Under the pieces are notes generated by a model. It made no database searches. It worked only from the letters and a program-made list of their open reading frames with translations, and was not told where the DNA came from. Both the position numbers and the translations under genes were made by a program. From assembly GCF_020141465.1 (NCBI RefSeq), contig NZ_JAHSPD010000001.1, forward strand, positions 1,718,374-1,782,373: 64,000 bases of DNA, in the 5' to 3' direction. This DNA comes from Roseovarius carneus. Lineage in GTDB: Bacteria > Pseudomonadota > Alphaproteobacteria > Rhodobacterales > Rhodobacteraceae. Shown in pieces: positions 10,817 to 19,237 of this stretch (positions are counted from its first letter, which is position 1; every line of letters begins with the position of its first letter).

Positions 10817-11839
10817 CTATCCGCCGCAGATACCTTGCAGGCGCAGCCAGTCGGCATCGCGTAAAAGCGGCTCTGGCACCTCGGCGGCAAAAGGGTCGGC
10901 TTCGATCAAGGCGAGCGTGCTTTCGCCGGAAATATCGTGGGCATAGGCATAAGGTGTGCTGCGCAGCCCGGCCTCCTCAAATGCTTGCAGCAGCACCTCA
11001 TCGGGCACAGGTGCGGTGGGACGGGTCAGCATCGCCTCACCATATCGTTGCAGAGCGGCATCGCCGGGATTGCCCGTGGTCAACAGGCGCAAGGACGCCA
11101 TGATCCCGCCGGTGCGCAGCAGATCATCAAGCGGGTCCGTGGATCTTGCGCGCAGGGATTGCGCGAGGGCAAAGCCTGCGACGACATCGGGTTCGTCGTA
11201 ATCCTCAACCAGCGTGTGGTTGATCAAGATCGCGCCCCCCGGAAGGCTGGCCGTGCTGGCCACACCGCCCCGCAGGATGGTGAGCTGACCTGGGTTGATA
11301 CCGGGCAGGCGTTCGGCAAGCAGGGCCAGTGCGGCGCGTCCACCGGGGGCGCGGCAAGGCGGGCCGGTCACGACCGATATCTGCTGCATCAGCGCCTCAC
11401 CAATCGCCGCGCGTTTGACCTCGGGCACCACGCGCAGCGCATGTTCGCGCACAGCGCCGGGCAACCAGAATACCACAAGCGCGCCCACCGTGGCGACAGA
11501 GCCTGCTAGCATCGCCAACCGGAGCCGTCCGGGATGCGGGCGACGGCGCTCCACGGCGGTGCGCAATTGCTCAATCGCGTCGATCATCGCGGCTTCGTCC
11601 GCTGCAATCTCAAGCGTTTCGCCAGAATCGCCATCGGGGTGAAAGATTGCTGGGCGGTGGCCGGGATTGGCGCGGCTCACAGCCGGGATGGACCAATGGG
11701 CGAGGGGGCGGTCCCGCATGTCGGTGATCACGAGCGTGGCTTCGCCCACCGAAATTACGACTTCGGTGCGCTGGTCATCCGGGCTTGCGCGCCACAGGCC
11801 CGAGGCCTCAAGGCGGTCATAATTCTGGAGTGCTGTCAT
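10817..11839 (-). CDS. Membrane protein resembling an inactive M48 peptidase
   Basis: Predicted inner-membrane protein of 340 aa with one central transmembrane segment (AMLAGSVATVGALVVFWLPG, about residues 109-128). The N-terminal half looks like a cytosolic beta-rich domain. Past the membrane segment, ASLPGGAILINHTLVEDYD followed by EPDVVAGFALAQSLRA resembles the part of M48 metallopeptidases where LPGG-x-I is followed by a helix with HExxH. Here no HExxH is present, so zinc catalysis is not expected. I infer a pseudo-peptidase; that fold relation is from motif resemblance only. It stands alone between two convergent or divergent neighbours. Confidence 0.6.
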   Translation of the reverse strand: MTALQNYDRLEASGLWRASPDDQRTEVVISVGEATLVITDMRDRPLAHWSIPAVSRANPGHRPAIFHPDGDSGETLEIAADEAAMIDAIEQLRTAVERRRPHPGRLRLAMLAGSVATVGALVVFWLPGAVREHALRVVPEVKRAAIGEALMQQISVVTGPPCRAPGGRAALALLAERLPGINPGQLTILRGGVASTASLPGGAILINHTLVEDYDEPDVVAGFALAQSLRARSTDPLDDLLRTGGIMASLRLLTTGNPGDAALQRYGEAMLTRPTAPVPDEVLLQAFEEAGLRSTPYAYAHDISGESTLALIEADPFAAEVPEPLLRDADWLRLQGICGG

Positions 11840-11936
11840 CTGCTCATGGGTTTGATATGCGGCCTTTTTTATCTGGCCTGATTTACCTCAACGGCCCAAG
11901 CCTAGCACGGGGGCCGGGGCCGCTCAATCGCCACGA

Positions 11937-13565
11937 TCAAAGGTCTTTGGCAATGATGCGCAGCTCAAATTTCTGGATTTTGCCTGTGGAGGTTTTTGGC
12001 AGCTCTTGAAAGACCACTTTCTTGGGTGTTTTGAACCCCGCAAGCTTGGTGCGGACATGGGCGATGATCTCGGCCTCGTTACCCACCTCGCCCTCTTTCA
12101 GTTCTACAAAGGCACACGGCACCTCGCCCCATTTGTCGTCAGGCTTGGCCACCACGGCGCACAAAAGGACGGACGGATGCGTCATCAGCGCACCCTCCAC
12201 CTCGATGGAGCTGATGTTTTCGCCGCCCGAGATGATGATATCCTTGGCGCGGTCGCAGATCTGCAAATAGTGATCGGGGTGCTGAAGGGCGATATCTCCC
12301 GAGTGGAAATAGCCGCCCCTGAAAGCCTCTTCTGTCGCCTCGGGGTTCTTGAGATAGCCTTTCATCACGGTGTTGCCGCGGATCATGATTTCGCCTTGGG
12401 TGGTTGCGTCCTTTGGGGTTTGGGCCATGGTCAGGCCGTCCATCGCGGTGATGTCCTCGGCCATCGGCATAGGCATGCCCGTGCGCGCCTTGATCGCGTA
12501 ACGCTCCTCGGCGGGTTTTTCGTCCCATGCGCTGTGCCATGTGCATTCGGTGACGTGGCCATAGGTCTCGGTCAGCCCGTAGACCTGCATCACGTTAAAG
12601 CCCAACGGCTCAATCGCGGCGAGGGTGGCAGCAGGGGGTGGCGCGCCCGCGGTAAAGACCTCGACCGTGTGATCGAAATCACGACGGTCCTCTGGCTTGG
12701 CGTTGACGATGGTGTTGAGCACGATGGGCGCGCCACCGAAATGTGTGGCCCCTTCATCGGCAATGGCGTCATAGATGGCCCCCGCCGTGATATCGCGGCA
12801 GCAGATCAGCGTGCCGCCCAAAAGCGGTAGCATCCATGTGTGGTTCCAGCCGTTGCAATGAAAGAGCGGCACGATTGTGAGGTAGCGCGGATGGCGCGCC
12901 ATTTGCCAGCTGATCGCGGTGCCCATCGTCATCAGATACGCGCCGCGGTGATGGTAGACGACGCCCTTGGGCCGCCCCGTGGTGCCGGACGTATAGTTGA
13001 GCGCGAGGCTCTCCCACTCATCTTCGGGCATGATCCATTGAAAATCCGGATCGCCCGAGGCCAGAAGATGCTCGTATTCCGCGTGCCGTCCTGAGCTGAT
13101 TTGGCCCGCTTGCAGGTCTTCCACTTCGATCAGCAGGGGGGCGTGCCCTTCCATATGCGCGATCGCACTCTCAGCAAGGCTCAGGAATTGCGGGTCAACC
13201 AACACGACCTTGGCGTCGCCATGCTCAAGGATATAGGCAACTGTATCCACCTCCAGCCGCGTGTTGATCGTGTTGAGCACCGCCCCAGCGGCGGGCACAC
13301 CGAAATGCGCCTCGGCCTGTGGGGGTAGGTTGGGGATCAGGGTCGCTACCACATCGCCGGGATTCACCCCCAGCTTGGCGAGGCCCGAGGCAAGACGCGT
13401 GCAGCGCTCGTAATATTCGGCGTAGGTGCGGCGGATAGTGCCATAAACCACCGCCTCATACTCGGGATAGAGCAAGGCCGCGCGGCGCAGATGTGACAGG
13501 GGCGTCAAGGGGACAAAATTGGCTTGGCGTCTCTCCAGCCCTGTTTCGTCTTTCATCCAACCCAT
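11937..13565 (-). CDS. AMP-forming acyl-CoA synthetase
   Basis: Activates a carboxylic acid, probably a medium or long-chain fatty acid, to its CoA thioester. The 542-aa protein has the ATP/AMP loop LNYTSGTTGRPKGVVYHHRG near residue 185, YGLTETYG near 325, HSGD near 420, and the C-terminal lysine in LPKTSTGKIQKFELR. ATG 13565 follows GGGGAGG at eight bases; the frame is open upstream but lacks other signals. It is separate from the fad operon downstream but fits the same pathway by supplying acyl-CoA. A DmdB-type role on methylmercaptopropionate cannot be excluded but is not specifically supported. Confidence 0.85.
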   Translation of the reverse strand: MGWMKDETGLERRQANFVPLTPLSHLRRAALLYPEYEAVVYGTIRRTYAEYYERCTRLASGLAKLGVNPGDVVATLIPNLPPQAEAHFGVPAAGAVLNTINTRLEVDTVAYILEHGDAKVVLVDPQFLSLAESAIAHMEGHAPLLIEVEDLQAGQISSGRHAEYEHLLASGDPDFQWIMPEDEWESLALNYTSGTTGRPKGVVYHHRGAYLMTMGTAISWQMARHPRYLTIVPLFHCNGWNHTWMLPLLGGTLICCRDITAGAIYDAIADEGATHFGGAPIVLNTIVNAKPEDRRDFDHTVEVFTAGAPPPAATLAAIEPLGFNVMQVYGLTETYGHVTECTWHSAWDEKPAEERYAIKARTGMPMPMAEDITAMDGLTMAQTPKDATTQGEIMIRGNTVMKGYLKNPEATEEAFRGGYFHSGDIALQHPDHYLQICDRAKDIIISGGENISSIEVEGALMTHPSVLLCAVVAKPDDKWGEVPCAFVELKEGEVGNEAEIIAHVRTKLAGFKTPKKVVFQELPKTSTGKIQKFELRIIAKDL

Positions 13566-13684
13566 GACGGCATCCTCCCCAGGTGATTCTGTCTTTGTAT
13601 AGCCGGGTGAGGATATGGGCTTTGGCCGGGTGTTCAATTGTTAATGCGTTTCGCGCGGCATGTGGGGGCGTTAGGGTGGCGTTC

Positions 13685-14329
13685 ATGATCCTATCACCTG
13701 GCCGCAATTACATCTTTGTGCACATCCCCAAAACGGGGGGAACGGCGCTCAGCGTTGCGTTGGAAAGCCGTGCGATGAAGGATGATATCCTGATCGGTGA
13801 TACGCCGAAAGCGCGGCGGCGGCGCGGGCGGCTCAAGGGCGCGCAGGCGGCGGGGCGGATTTGGAAGCATTCAAGCCTTGCTGATATTGACGGGCTGGTG
13901 GCCCGTGATTTCGTTGAGGGCGCGTTTCGCTTTGCCTTGGTGCGCAATCCGTGGGACCGGGTGGTGAGCTACTACCACTGGCTGCGCGATCAGAGCTTTG
14001 ATCACCCGGCGGTGCATCTGGCTGCCCGCGTGGGTTTTGCAGAGTTTGTGCAGAATGACGTGACGCAGGAGGCCTTGCGAGGTTTGCCTTATGGCTCATA
14101 CTTGCGCGGCTGGGACGGGCTGGAACGCTCCGCGCATTTCATCCGGCTGGAGCATTTCGCGCAGGATGCGGCCCCGCTTTGGGCACATTTGGGTTTTTCT
14201 CTGGAGCTGCCGCATCTCAATGCGTCACGCCGTGAGGCTGGTTATCGCCACTATTACACCACCGCCACGGCACAAGTGGTCGAAGCGATCTGCGCCGAAG
14301 ATATCGCGCGATTCGGCTATTCCTTCTGA
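13685..14329 (+). CDS. Sulfotransferase family protein
   Basis: Predicted PAPS-dependent sulfotransferase of 214 aa, substrate unknown, related to carbohydrate-type sulfotransferases. The 5'-phosphosulfate loop is IFVHIPKTGGTAL (residues 10-22) and the 3'-phosphate motif is FALVRNPWDRVVSYYHW (83-99). ATG 13685 has AGGGTGG a few bases upstream. It is divergent from the acyl-CoA synthetase and stands alone, with no glycosyltransferase or polysaccharide genes around it to suggest an acceptor. Confidence 0.82.
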   Translation: MILSPGRNYIFVHIPKTGGTALSVALESRAMKDDILIGDTPKARRRRGRLKGAQAAGRIWKHSSLADIDGLVARDFVEGAFRFALVRNPWDRVVSYYHWLRDQSFDHPAVHLAARVGFAEFVQNDVTQEALRGLPYGSYLRGWDGLERSAHFIRLEHFAQDAAPLWAHLGFSLELPHLNASRREAGYRHYYTTATAQVVEAICAEDIARFGYSF

Positions 14330-14405
14330 GTGGGATCGATTGTGGCGCTATTGTTTCCGGGCTTTGCCTAACGCGTTTCGAGAAAAACCTGATGCGCTAT
14401 TTTTC

Positions 14406-14445
14406 TTGAAACGCGCGCAATTTATAAGGTCTGCGCGCGTTTCAA
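14406..14445. terminator. Perfect 13-base hairpin between sulfotransferase and fadJ
   Basis: TTGAAACGCGCGC at 14406-14418 is exactly repeated in inverse orientation as GCGCGCGTTTCAA at 14433-14445, with a 14-base loop. A further GCGTTTCGAG lies at about 14373. It sits between two convergent genes, which suggests a bidirectional terminator, although there is no classical T-run. Confidence 0.6.
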
Positions 14446-14480
14446 ATTATCTTCGTGCCTCAAGCATAATTTGAGACGTC

Positions 14481-16676
14481 TCAGGCCGCTTCTGAGGCAT
14501 TGCCAAAACGGGCGTAGAAGCTTTGAGCCTTGCCCGCCATTTCGATTAGCAGTGCGGGTGGGGCAAAGCGCGCGCCATGCGCCTCAGAGAGTTCATTGCA
14601 GCGGGCGGCTGCATAGGGCGTGCCGATCATGTCGAGCCACGCAAACGGCCCGCCCGACCATGGCGCGAAGCCCCAGCCGAGGATCGCGCCCACATCACCT
14701 TCGCGGATATCCTCCAACACACCTTCTTCCAACGCGCGCACGGCCTCCAGAACTTGGGCGAACATCAGGCGGTGTTTTACCAGGGTCAGGTCCGGTTGCG
14801 CCCCATGCACGGGGTATTTCGCGCCAAGGCCGGGCCAGTATCCCAGCCGCTTGCCCTTGTCGTCATAGTCGTAAAACCCCGCGCCGGATTTGCGGCCCAA
14901 GCGGCCCTCGCCCTCCATCCAGAAGATCACCTCATCGACCGCCGCGTCCGGATAGGCGTCGCCCATCGCGGTCTTGGTGGCGCGGGCGATTTTCGCGCCC
15001 AGATCAATGGAGGTCTCATCGACCAGTTGCAGCGGCCCGACGGGGAACCCAAGCTGGCGCGCGGCATTGTCGATGAGCGCAGGTGTCACCCCTTCGGCCA
15101 CCATGCGCAGGCCCTCGTTGATGTAGGGGATGATGCAGCGATTGGCATAAAAGAACCGCGCATCATTCACCACGATGGGCGTCTTGCGGATTTGGCGCAC
15201 ATAATCCAGCGCCTTGGCCGTGGCCCGCGGGCCGGTCTGGCTGCCCTTGATGATCTCGACCAGCATCATTTTCTCGACCGGGCTGAAGAAATGGAGGCCG
15301 ATGAAGTTCTCCGGCCGCACGCTTGCCTTGGCCAGATCACTGATCGGCAGGGTGGAGGTGTTGGTGGCGAAGATACACTCCTCGCCCACCACGGCCTCGA
15401 CCGCCTTCGTCACCTCAGCCTTGATTTCCGGGTCCTCGAACACCGCTTCAATGATCAGATCGCAGCCCTTGAGAGCTGCGTAATCCGTGGTGGCAGTGAT
15501 CATGGCGAGGGCCGCGTCCTTCTTGGCCTCAGTCGCTTTGCCGCGTTTGATGCCTTGGTCCATGTAACTTGCGGTATAGGCTTTGCCCTTGTCCGCCGCG
15601 TCTTGCTTTTGGTCGATAAGGACAACTTCCATCCCGGCCATGGCCGACACAAGCGTGATGCCTGCGCCCATCATGCCCGCGCCCATGACACCGATCTTTT
15701 TGACAGTCGCATCGGGCACATCGGGGCGGTTAGCACCTTTCTCCAGCGCTTCTTTGTTGATGAAGAGGCTGCGGATCATGGCGCTTGAGGAGGGATCGAG
15801 CAGAATATGCGTGAACCAGCGCGCCTCGATCTTGAGTGCTGTGTCGAATGGCACGAGCGCGCCTTCATAGACGGCGCTCAGCAGGGCCTTGGCGGCGGGA
15901 AACGCGCCTTGGGTCTTGCCATTTACCATGGCTGAGGCACCAACGAAGGTCATGAACCCCGCCGGATGGTACGGCGCGCCACCGGGCATTTTGTAGCCCT
16001 TCTCGTCCCACGGCTTAACGATATTGGGCTCCGACAGCACCCATGCGCGGGCGGCGTCCATCAACTCATCGGCGGGCACCACCTCATCCACCACTCCGGC
16101 GGATTTGGCCTTTTTGGGATCGTTGAGTTTGCCTTCCAAAAGAAGCGGTGAGGCGCCCATCGCGCCCAGCTTGCGCACAAGCCGCGTGGTGCCGCCCGCG
16201 CCGGGAAAGATGCCGACCATGATCTCGGGCAGGCCAATCTTGGCCTTTGGGTTGTCGGCGGCAAAGATGCGGTGGCACGCGAGCGGAATTTCCAAGCCAA
16301 TGCCAAGCGCTGTGCCGGGCAGGGCGGCGGCGATCGGCTTGCCGCCTTTGTTCTTGTCGTCCATGCCGCCGCGCTCGATCTTGCGCAGGATGGCGTGCAT
16401 GCCCATTACGCCGTCGAAAAGGCCGCGTGCCGGGTCGTCGCCCGCATCCTCTTTCATCTTGGCGATGATGTTGAGATCCATGCCGCCTGCAAAGCTGCCC
16501 GGCTTGCCTGAGGTCAGAACGATGCCTTTCACGGCATCATCGGCCAATGCGTCATCAATCAGCGCCTCAAGGTCCAGAAACCCTTGGCCGTTCATCACAT
16601 TCATGGATTTGCCAACCGTGTCCCAAGTGATGATCGCAACGCCATCGGCGTATTTTTCCAGTGTAAAGTCAGTCAT
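14481..16676 (-). CDS. fadJ: Multifunctional beta-oxidation enzyme: enoyl-CoA hydratase / 3-hydroxyacyl-CoA dehydrogenase
   Basis: Carries out the hydration and NAD-dependent oxidation steps of beta-oxidation. Residues about 1-290 are the crotonase part, with the catalytic acids in GLEIPLACHR and IGLPEIMVGIFPGAGG; about 310-490 hold the Rossmann domain (IGVMGAGMMGAGI) and the catalytic His in GLHFFSPVEKM; the rest is the dimerisation region. At 731 aa it is the FadB/FadJ alpha-subunit length. The start overlaps the stop of the upstream orphan gene in an ATGA, with GAGGTGCAGGA as ribosome-binding site inside that gene. It is the last gene of the fad operon. FadB and FadJ cannot be told apart with certainty. 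Confidence 0.93.
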   Translation of the reverse strand: MTDFTLEKYADGVAIITWDTVGKSMNVMNGQGFLDLEALIDDALADDAVKGIVLTSGKPGSFAGGMDLNIIAKMKEDAGDDPARGLFDGVMGMHAILRKIERGGMDDKNKGGKPIAAALPGTALGIGLEIPLACHRIFAADNPKAKIGLPEIMVGIFPGAGGTTRLVRKLGAMGASPLLLEGKLNDPKKAKSAGVVDEVVPADELMDAARAWVLSEPNIVKPWDEKGYKMPGGAPYHPAGFMTFVGASAMVNGKTQGAFPAAKALLSAVYEGALVPFDTALKIEARWFTHILLDPSSSAMIRSLFINKEALEKGANRPDVPDATVKKIGVMGAGMMGAGITLVSAMAGMEVVLIDQKQDAADKGKAYTASYMDQGIKRGKATEAKKDAALAMITATTDYAALKGCDLIIEAVFEDPEIKAEVTKAVEAVVGEECIFATNTSTLPISDLAKASVRPENFIGLHFFSPVEKMMLVEIIKGSQTGPRATAKALDYVRQIRKTPIVVNDARFFYANRCIIPYINEGLRMVAEGVTPALIDNAARQLGFPVGPLQLVDETSIDLGAKIARATKTAMGDAYPDAAVDEVIFWMEGEGRLGRKSGAGFYDYDDKGKRLGYWPGLGAKYPVHGAQPDLTLVKHRLMFAQVLEAVRALEEGVLEDIREGDVGAILGWGFAPWSGGPFAWLDMIGTPYAAARCNELSEAHGARFAPPALLIEMAGKAQSFYARFGNASEAA

Positions 16677-17053
16677 TCCTGCACCTCAATCCCAACTTCT
16701 TGCAAGAATTTAAAAAGTTCTGGCGTCATTCTGTCTGCTTTCTGTGTGGATTTGAGAAGGCTTCTAAGGTCGATCAATTCGAAGTTTGACCAAACGTGAT
16801 CCAGCTTCCCTGGCCCTTTAAATTGGTCAGCTGTTTTCCAAAGGGCCCGCATGCATGAACGCATTTCTGCAACCGTACAGTTGTTGCTTATCCAGACACC
16901 AGTGCCATGCGCACCGGGATCATTGATAAAACCGTTAGGTTCAAAAGCATTTTTTTTAAGAAGCCCCCGCAATGCACTGTATGTGTCGCCGTTCAGTGAA
17001 ATGCGTATTGATGCCCTATAAATGTTGACGCTGTGTTTTGGTTTTTTCGTCAT
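16673..17053 (-). CDS. Unknown 126-aa protein inserted in the beta-oxidation operon
   Basis: Not recognised. A basic, mixed alpha/beta-looking 126-aa protein without signal peptide or membrane segment. It starts four bases after the thiolase stop and its TGA overlaps the fadJ ATG, so it is translationally coupled to both. Base composition is clearly different: 16741-16800 has 25 G+C of 60 and 16921-16980 has 23 of 60, while fadJ line 14641-14700 has 43 of 60. The ribosome-binding site of fadJ lies in its last codons. It is probably a foreign gene added without breaking the operon; a role in fatty acid oxidation is not shown. Confidence 0.72.
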   Translation of the reverse strand: MTKKPKHSVNIYRASIRISLNGDTYSALRGLLKKNAFEPNGFINDPGAHGTGVWISNNCTVAEMRSCMRALWKTADQFKGPGKLDHVWSNFELIDLRSLLKSTQKADRMTPELFKFLQEVGIEVQE

Positions 17054-17057
17054 AATG

Positions 17058-18269
17058 TCACACCCGCTCGATGATGGTGGCCGCACCCATGCCGGATGCG
17101 ATGCATAGCGTGGCGAGACCGACCTCCTTGTCGGTGCGCTCAAGTTCGTCCAGCAGCGTGCCGATGATGATCGCACCCGTGGCCCCAAGGGGGTGACCCA
17201 TCGCGATGGAGCCGCCATTGGGATTGACGAGAGCCGGGTCCACATCGAAGGCCTGCATGAAGCGCAGCACGACCGAAGCGAAGGCCTCGTTCACCTCGAA
17301 AAGGTCGATATCATCGATATTCATGCCCGCATCGGTCAGGATTTTATGCGTGGCAGGCACAGGGCCGGTCAGCATGATCGTGGGGTCCGTCCCGATCTTG
17401 CAGGTCTGACGGATGCGGGCGCGGGGCTTGAGCCCGTAGGCGCGGCCAAACTCCGCATCGCCGATCAGAACGCCCGCCGCCCCGTCCACAATCCCCGACG
17501 AATTGCCCGCGTGGTGGATGTGGTTGATCCGCTCCAGATGGGGGTATTTCATCTTGGCCACCGCATCAAAGCCCGGCATCACCTCGCCCATTGCCTGAAA
17601 GCTGGCGTTCAGCGCGCCCAGCGTTTGCATATCGGTGCCGGGGCGCATGTATTCGTCGTGGTCCAGAATGGTCAGGCCGTTCTGGTCGATCACGGGCACG
17701 ATGGATTTGGCAAACCGTTTGTCATCCCACGCGGCCTTCGCGCGCTTCTGGGATGTGACGGCGAGTGCGTCGGCCTGATCGCGGGTAAAGCCATATTCGG
17801 TGGCGATGATATCGGCGCTGATCCCTTGGGGGACAAAATAGGTGTCCATCGCCACGCTTGGGTCCACGGCAATCGCCGCCCCGTCGCTGCCCATGGCCAC
17901 CCGGCCCATCATCTCGACCCCGCCCGCGATATAGGCGCGGCCCGCGCCGCCCTTCACCTGATTGGCGGCGATGTTCACGGCCTCCATACCGCTTGCGCAG
18001 AACCGGTTGATCGCAAGGCCCGGAATGCTCTCATCAAGGTCCGAGGCGAGGACCGCAGTGCGCGCAAGACAGCCGCCTTGCTCCATCACTTGGGTGACGT
18101 TGCCCCAGATCACATCCTCGACCGCGTGGCCCTCAAGCCCGCTGCGCTCTTTCAGCGCGTTGAGCACCTGAGCCGAGAGGCGCACGGCCGTGACCTCATG
18201 CAGGCTGCCATCTTTGCGGCCCTTGCCACGCGGCGTGCGCACGGCGTCATAGATATAGGCTTCGGTCAT
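17058..18269 (-). CDS. fadA: Acetyl-CoA C-acyltransferase (3-ketoacyl-CoA thiolase)
   Basis: Thiolytic cleavage of 3-ketoacyl-CoA, the last beta-oxidation step. The 403-aa protein has the acyl-accepting cysteine in [13 protein letters not shown] (Cys91), the catalytic His in [15 protein letters not shown] and the second cysteine in [10 protein letters not shown], where IASG replaces the more usual IGGG. An AGGAG ribosome-binding site precedes ATG 18269. It lies between the glutathione transferase gene and the orphan gene that leads into fadJ. The pairing with fadJ supports a degradative thiolase rather than a biosynthetic PhaA. Confidence 0.92.
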   Translation of the reverse strand: MTEAYIYDAVRTPRGKGRKDGSLHEVTAVRLSAQVLNALKERSGLEGHAVEDVIWGNVTQVMEQGGCLARTAVLASDLDESIPGLAINRFCASGMEAVNIAANQVKGGAGRAYIAGGVEMMGRVAMGSDGAAIAVDPSVAMDTYFVPQGISADIIATEYGFTRDQADALAVTSQKRAKAAWDDKRFAKSIVPVIDQNGLTILDHDEYMRPGTDMQTLGALNASFQAMGEVMPGFDAVAKMKYPHLERINHIHHAGNSSGIVDGAAGVLIGDAEFGRAYGLKPRARIRQTCKIGTDPTIMLTGPVPATHKILTDAGMNIDDIDLFEVNEAFASVVLRFMQAFDVDPALVNPNGGSIAMGHPLGATGAIIIGTLLDELERTDKEVGLATLCIASGMGAATIIERV

Positions 18270-18308
18270 TGGGGTCTCCTGTTCAGGCGGGTGTCAGGCA
18301 GGGTAGTA

Positions 18309-18944
18309 TCAAGCACGGTCAGCGGGGCTGCCGGGCATCAAATTGTAAGGGTGCGCCCAGCCGGGCAGGGCCTCGATATGGCCAAGCCAACGGTCGATAT
18401 TGGGCCAGTCGGCGCGGGAAAAGCCGAAGGGCTCGGGGTAGAAAAGATATCCGCAACAGCTGAGGTCGGCATTGGTCACGGCACTGCCCACGATCCAGTC
18501 GCGGCCCGTCAGATGCGCGTCAAGCACGGCATAGGCGGCTTTAAGACGGCCTTGGGTGAAGGTGATCACCTCGGCGGGGCGTTTGTCCTCTGGCAGGAAA
18601 TTCATCAAGAACCGGGCCATCCCGGCTTGTGAGCTGAGCTTGTGATTGTCCCAGAACACCCAGCGCATCACCTCGCGCGCCTCCTCGGGGGTCTGGCCGC
18701 CGAATTTGCCGGTCTTTTCGGTGACATACATCTGGATGACGCCCGATTGGGTGATCGTGGTGTCGCCATCGACCAACACAGGCACTTCGCCCATCGTGTT
18801 AATCTTGCGAAACGCGTCTGTGCGGCCCTCACCGCCAAAGAAATCGACGTAGACAGGCTCCCACGCGGCGCCCGAAAGCTCCAGCGCCAGCGCGGCTTTA
18901 TAGGCATTGCCGCTCTCGCCCATACAGTAGAGTTTCATTGTCAT
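18309..18944 (-). CDS. Glutathione S-transferase family protein
   Basis: A 211-aa two-domain GST. Residues 1-80 form the thioredoxin-like domain with the glutathione-site pattern INTMGEVPVLVDGDTTITQS (cis-Pro after EV, ITQS for the gamma-glutamyl group); the rest is the helical domain, ending near ADWPNIDRWLGHIEALPGW. An S-G-N-A-Y stretch at residues 11-15 may hold the activating residue. GGAGAG lies seven bases upstream of the start. Its place in a fatty acid degradation operon suggests detoxification of reactive acyl or carbonyl products; that is inference. Confidence 0.86.
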   Translation of the reverse strand: MTMKLYCMGESGNAYKAALALELSGAAWEPVYVDFFGGEGRTDAFRKINTMGEVPVLVDGDTTITQSGVIQMYVTEKTGKFGGQTPEEAREVMRWVFWDNHKLSSQAGMARFLMNFLPEDKRPAEVITFTQGRLKAAYAVLDAHLTGRDWIVGSAVTNADLSCCGYLFYPEPFGFSRADWPNIDRWLGHIEALPGWAHPYNLMPGSPADRA

Positions 18945-19008
18945 CGCGTGTCTCTCCGGTTCTGTGGTGCTGGCCGTCGCGCTGTCTGTGGTGCTGGGCT
19001 GCGTGTAT

Positions 19009-19221
19009 TCATTTCTTGCGCGCCTCTAGATCGGTATTGAATATCCTCAGGCGGTGCTCGAACGTGTCTTCGTTGATCACACTGTCGAAATTCTCAAAGA
19101 GAAACGACAGCGCCTCGCCCTCGTCCAGCCCCGCCTCCTGACTGAATTTGCGCAGCCGGCGGTAGCCATCTTCGGTCATGGCCGCGTTGAAGCGGCGGGT
19201 GAGGCGAAAGCGTTTGGGCAT
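19009..19221 (-). CDS. Small conserved-looking hypothetical protein
   Basis: Not recognised. A 70-residue, highly charged, probably all-helical protein (MPKRFRLTRRFNAAMTEDG...) with no membrane segment. It lies 16 bases after the acyl-CoA dehydrogenase stop and 64 bases before the GST start on the same strand, with an AAGGGA ribosome-binding site, so it should be co-transcribed with the fad genes. Codon use resembles its neighbours, unlike the orphan gene further down. It could be a small accessory or regulatory factor, but nothing in the sequence proves it. Confidence 0.62.
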   Translation of the reverse strand: MPKRFRLTRRFNAAMTEDGYRRLRKFSQEAGLDEGEALSFLFENFDSVINEDTFEHRLRIFNTDLEARKK

Positions 19222-19237
19222 GGGTTTCCCTTCGGGG

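Noticed and set aside
11937-13565. DmdB assignment for the acyl-CoA ligase
   Set aside because: The N-terminus does not match the DmdB form I recall, and no other dmd gene is nearby, so the general ligase call is kept.
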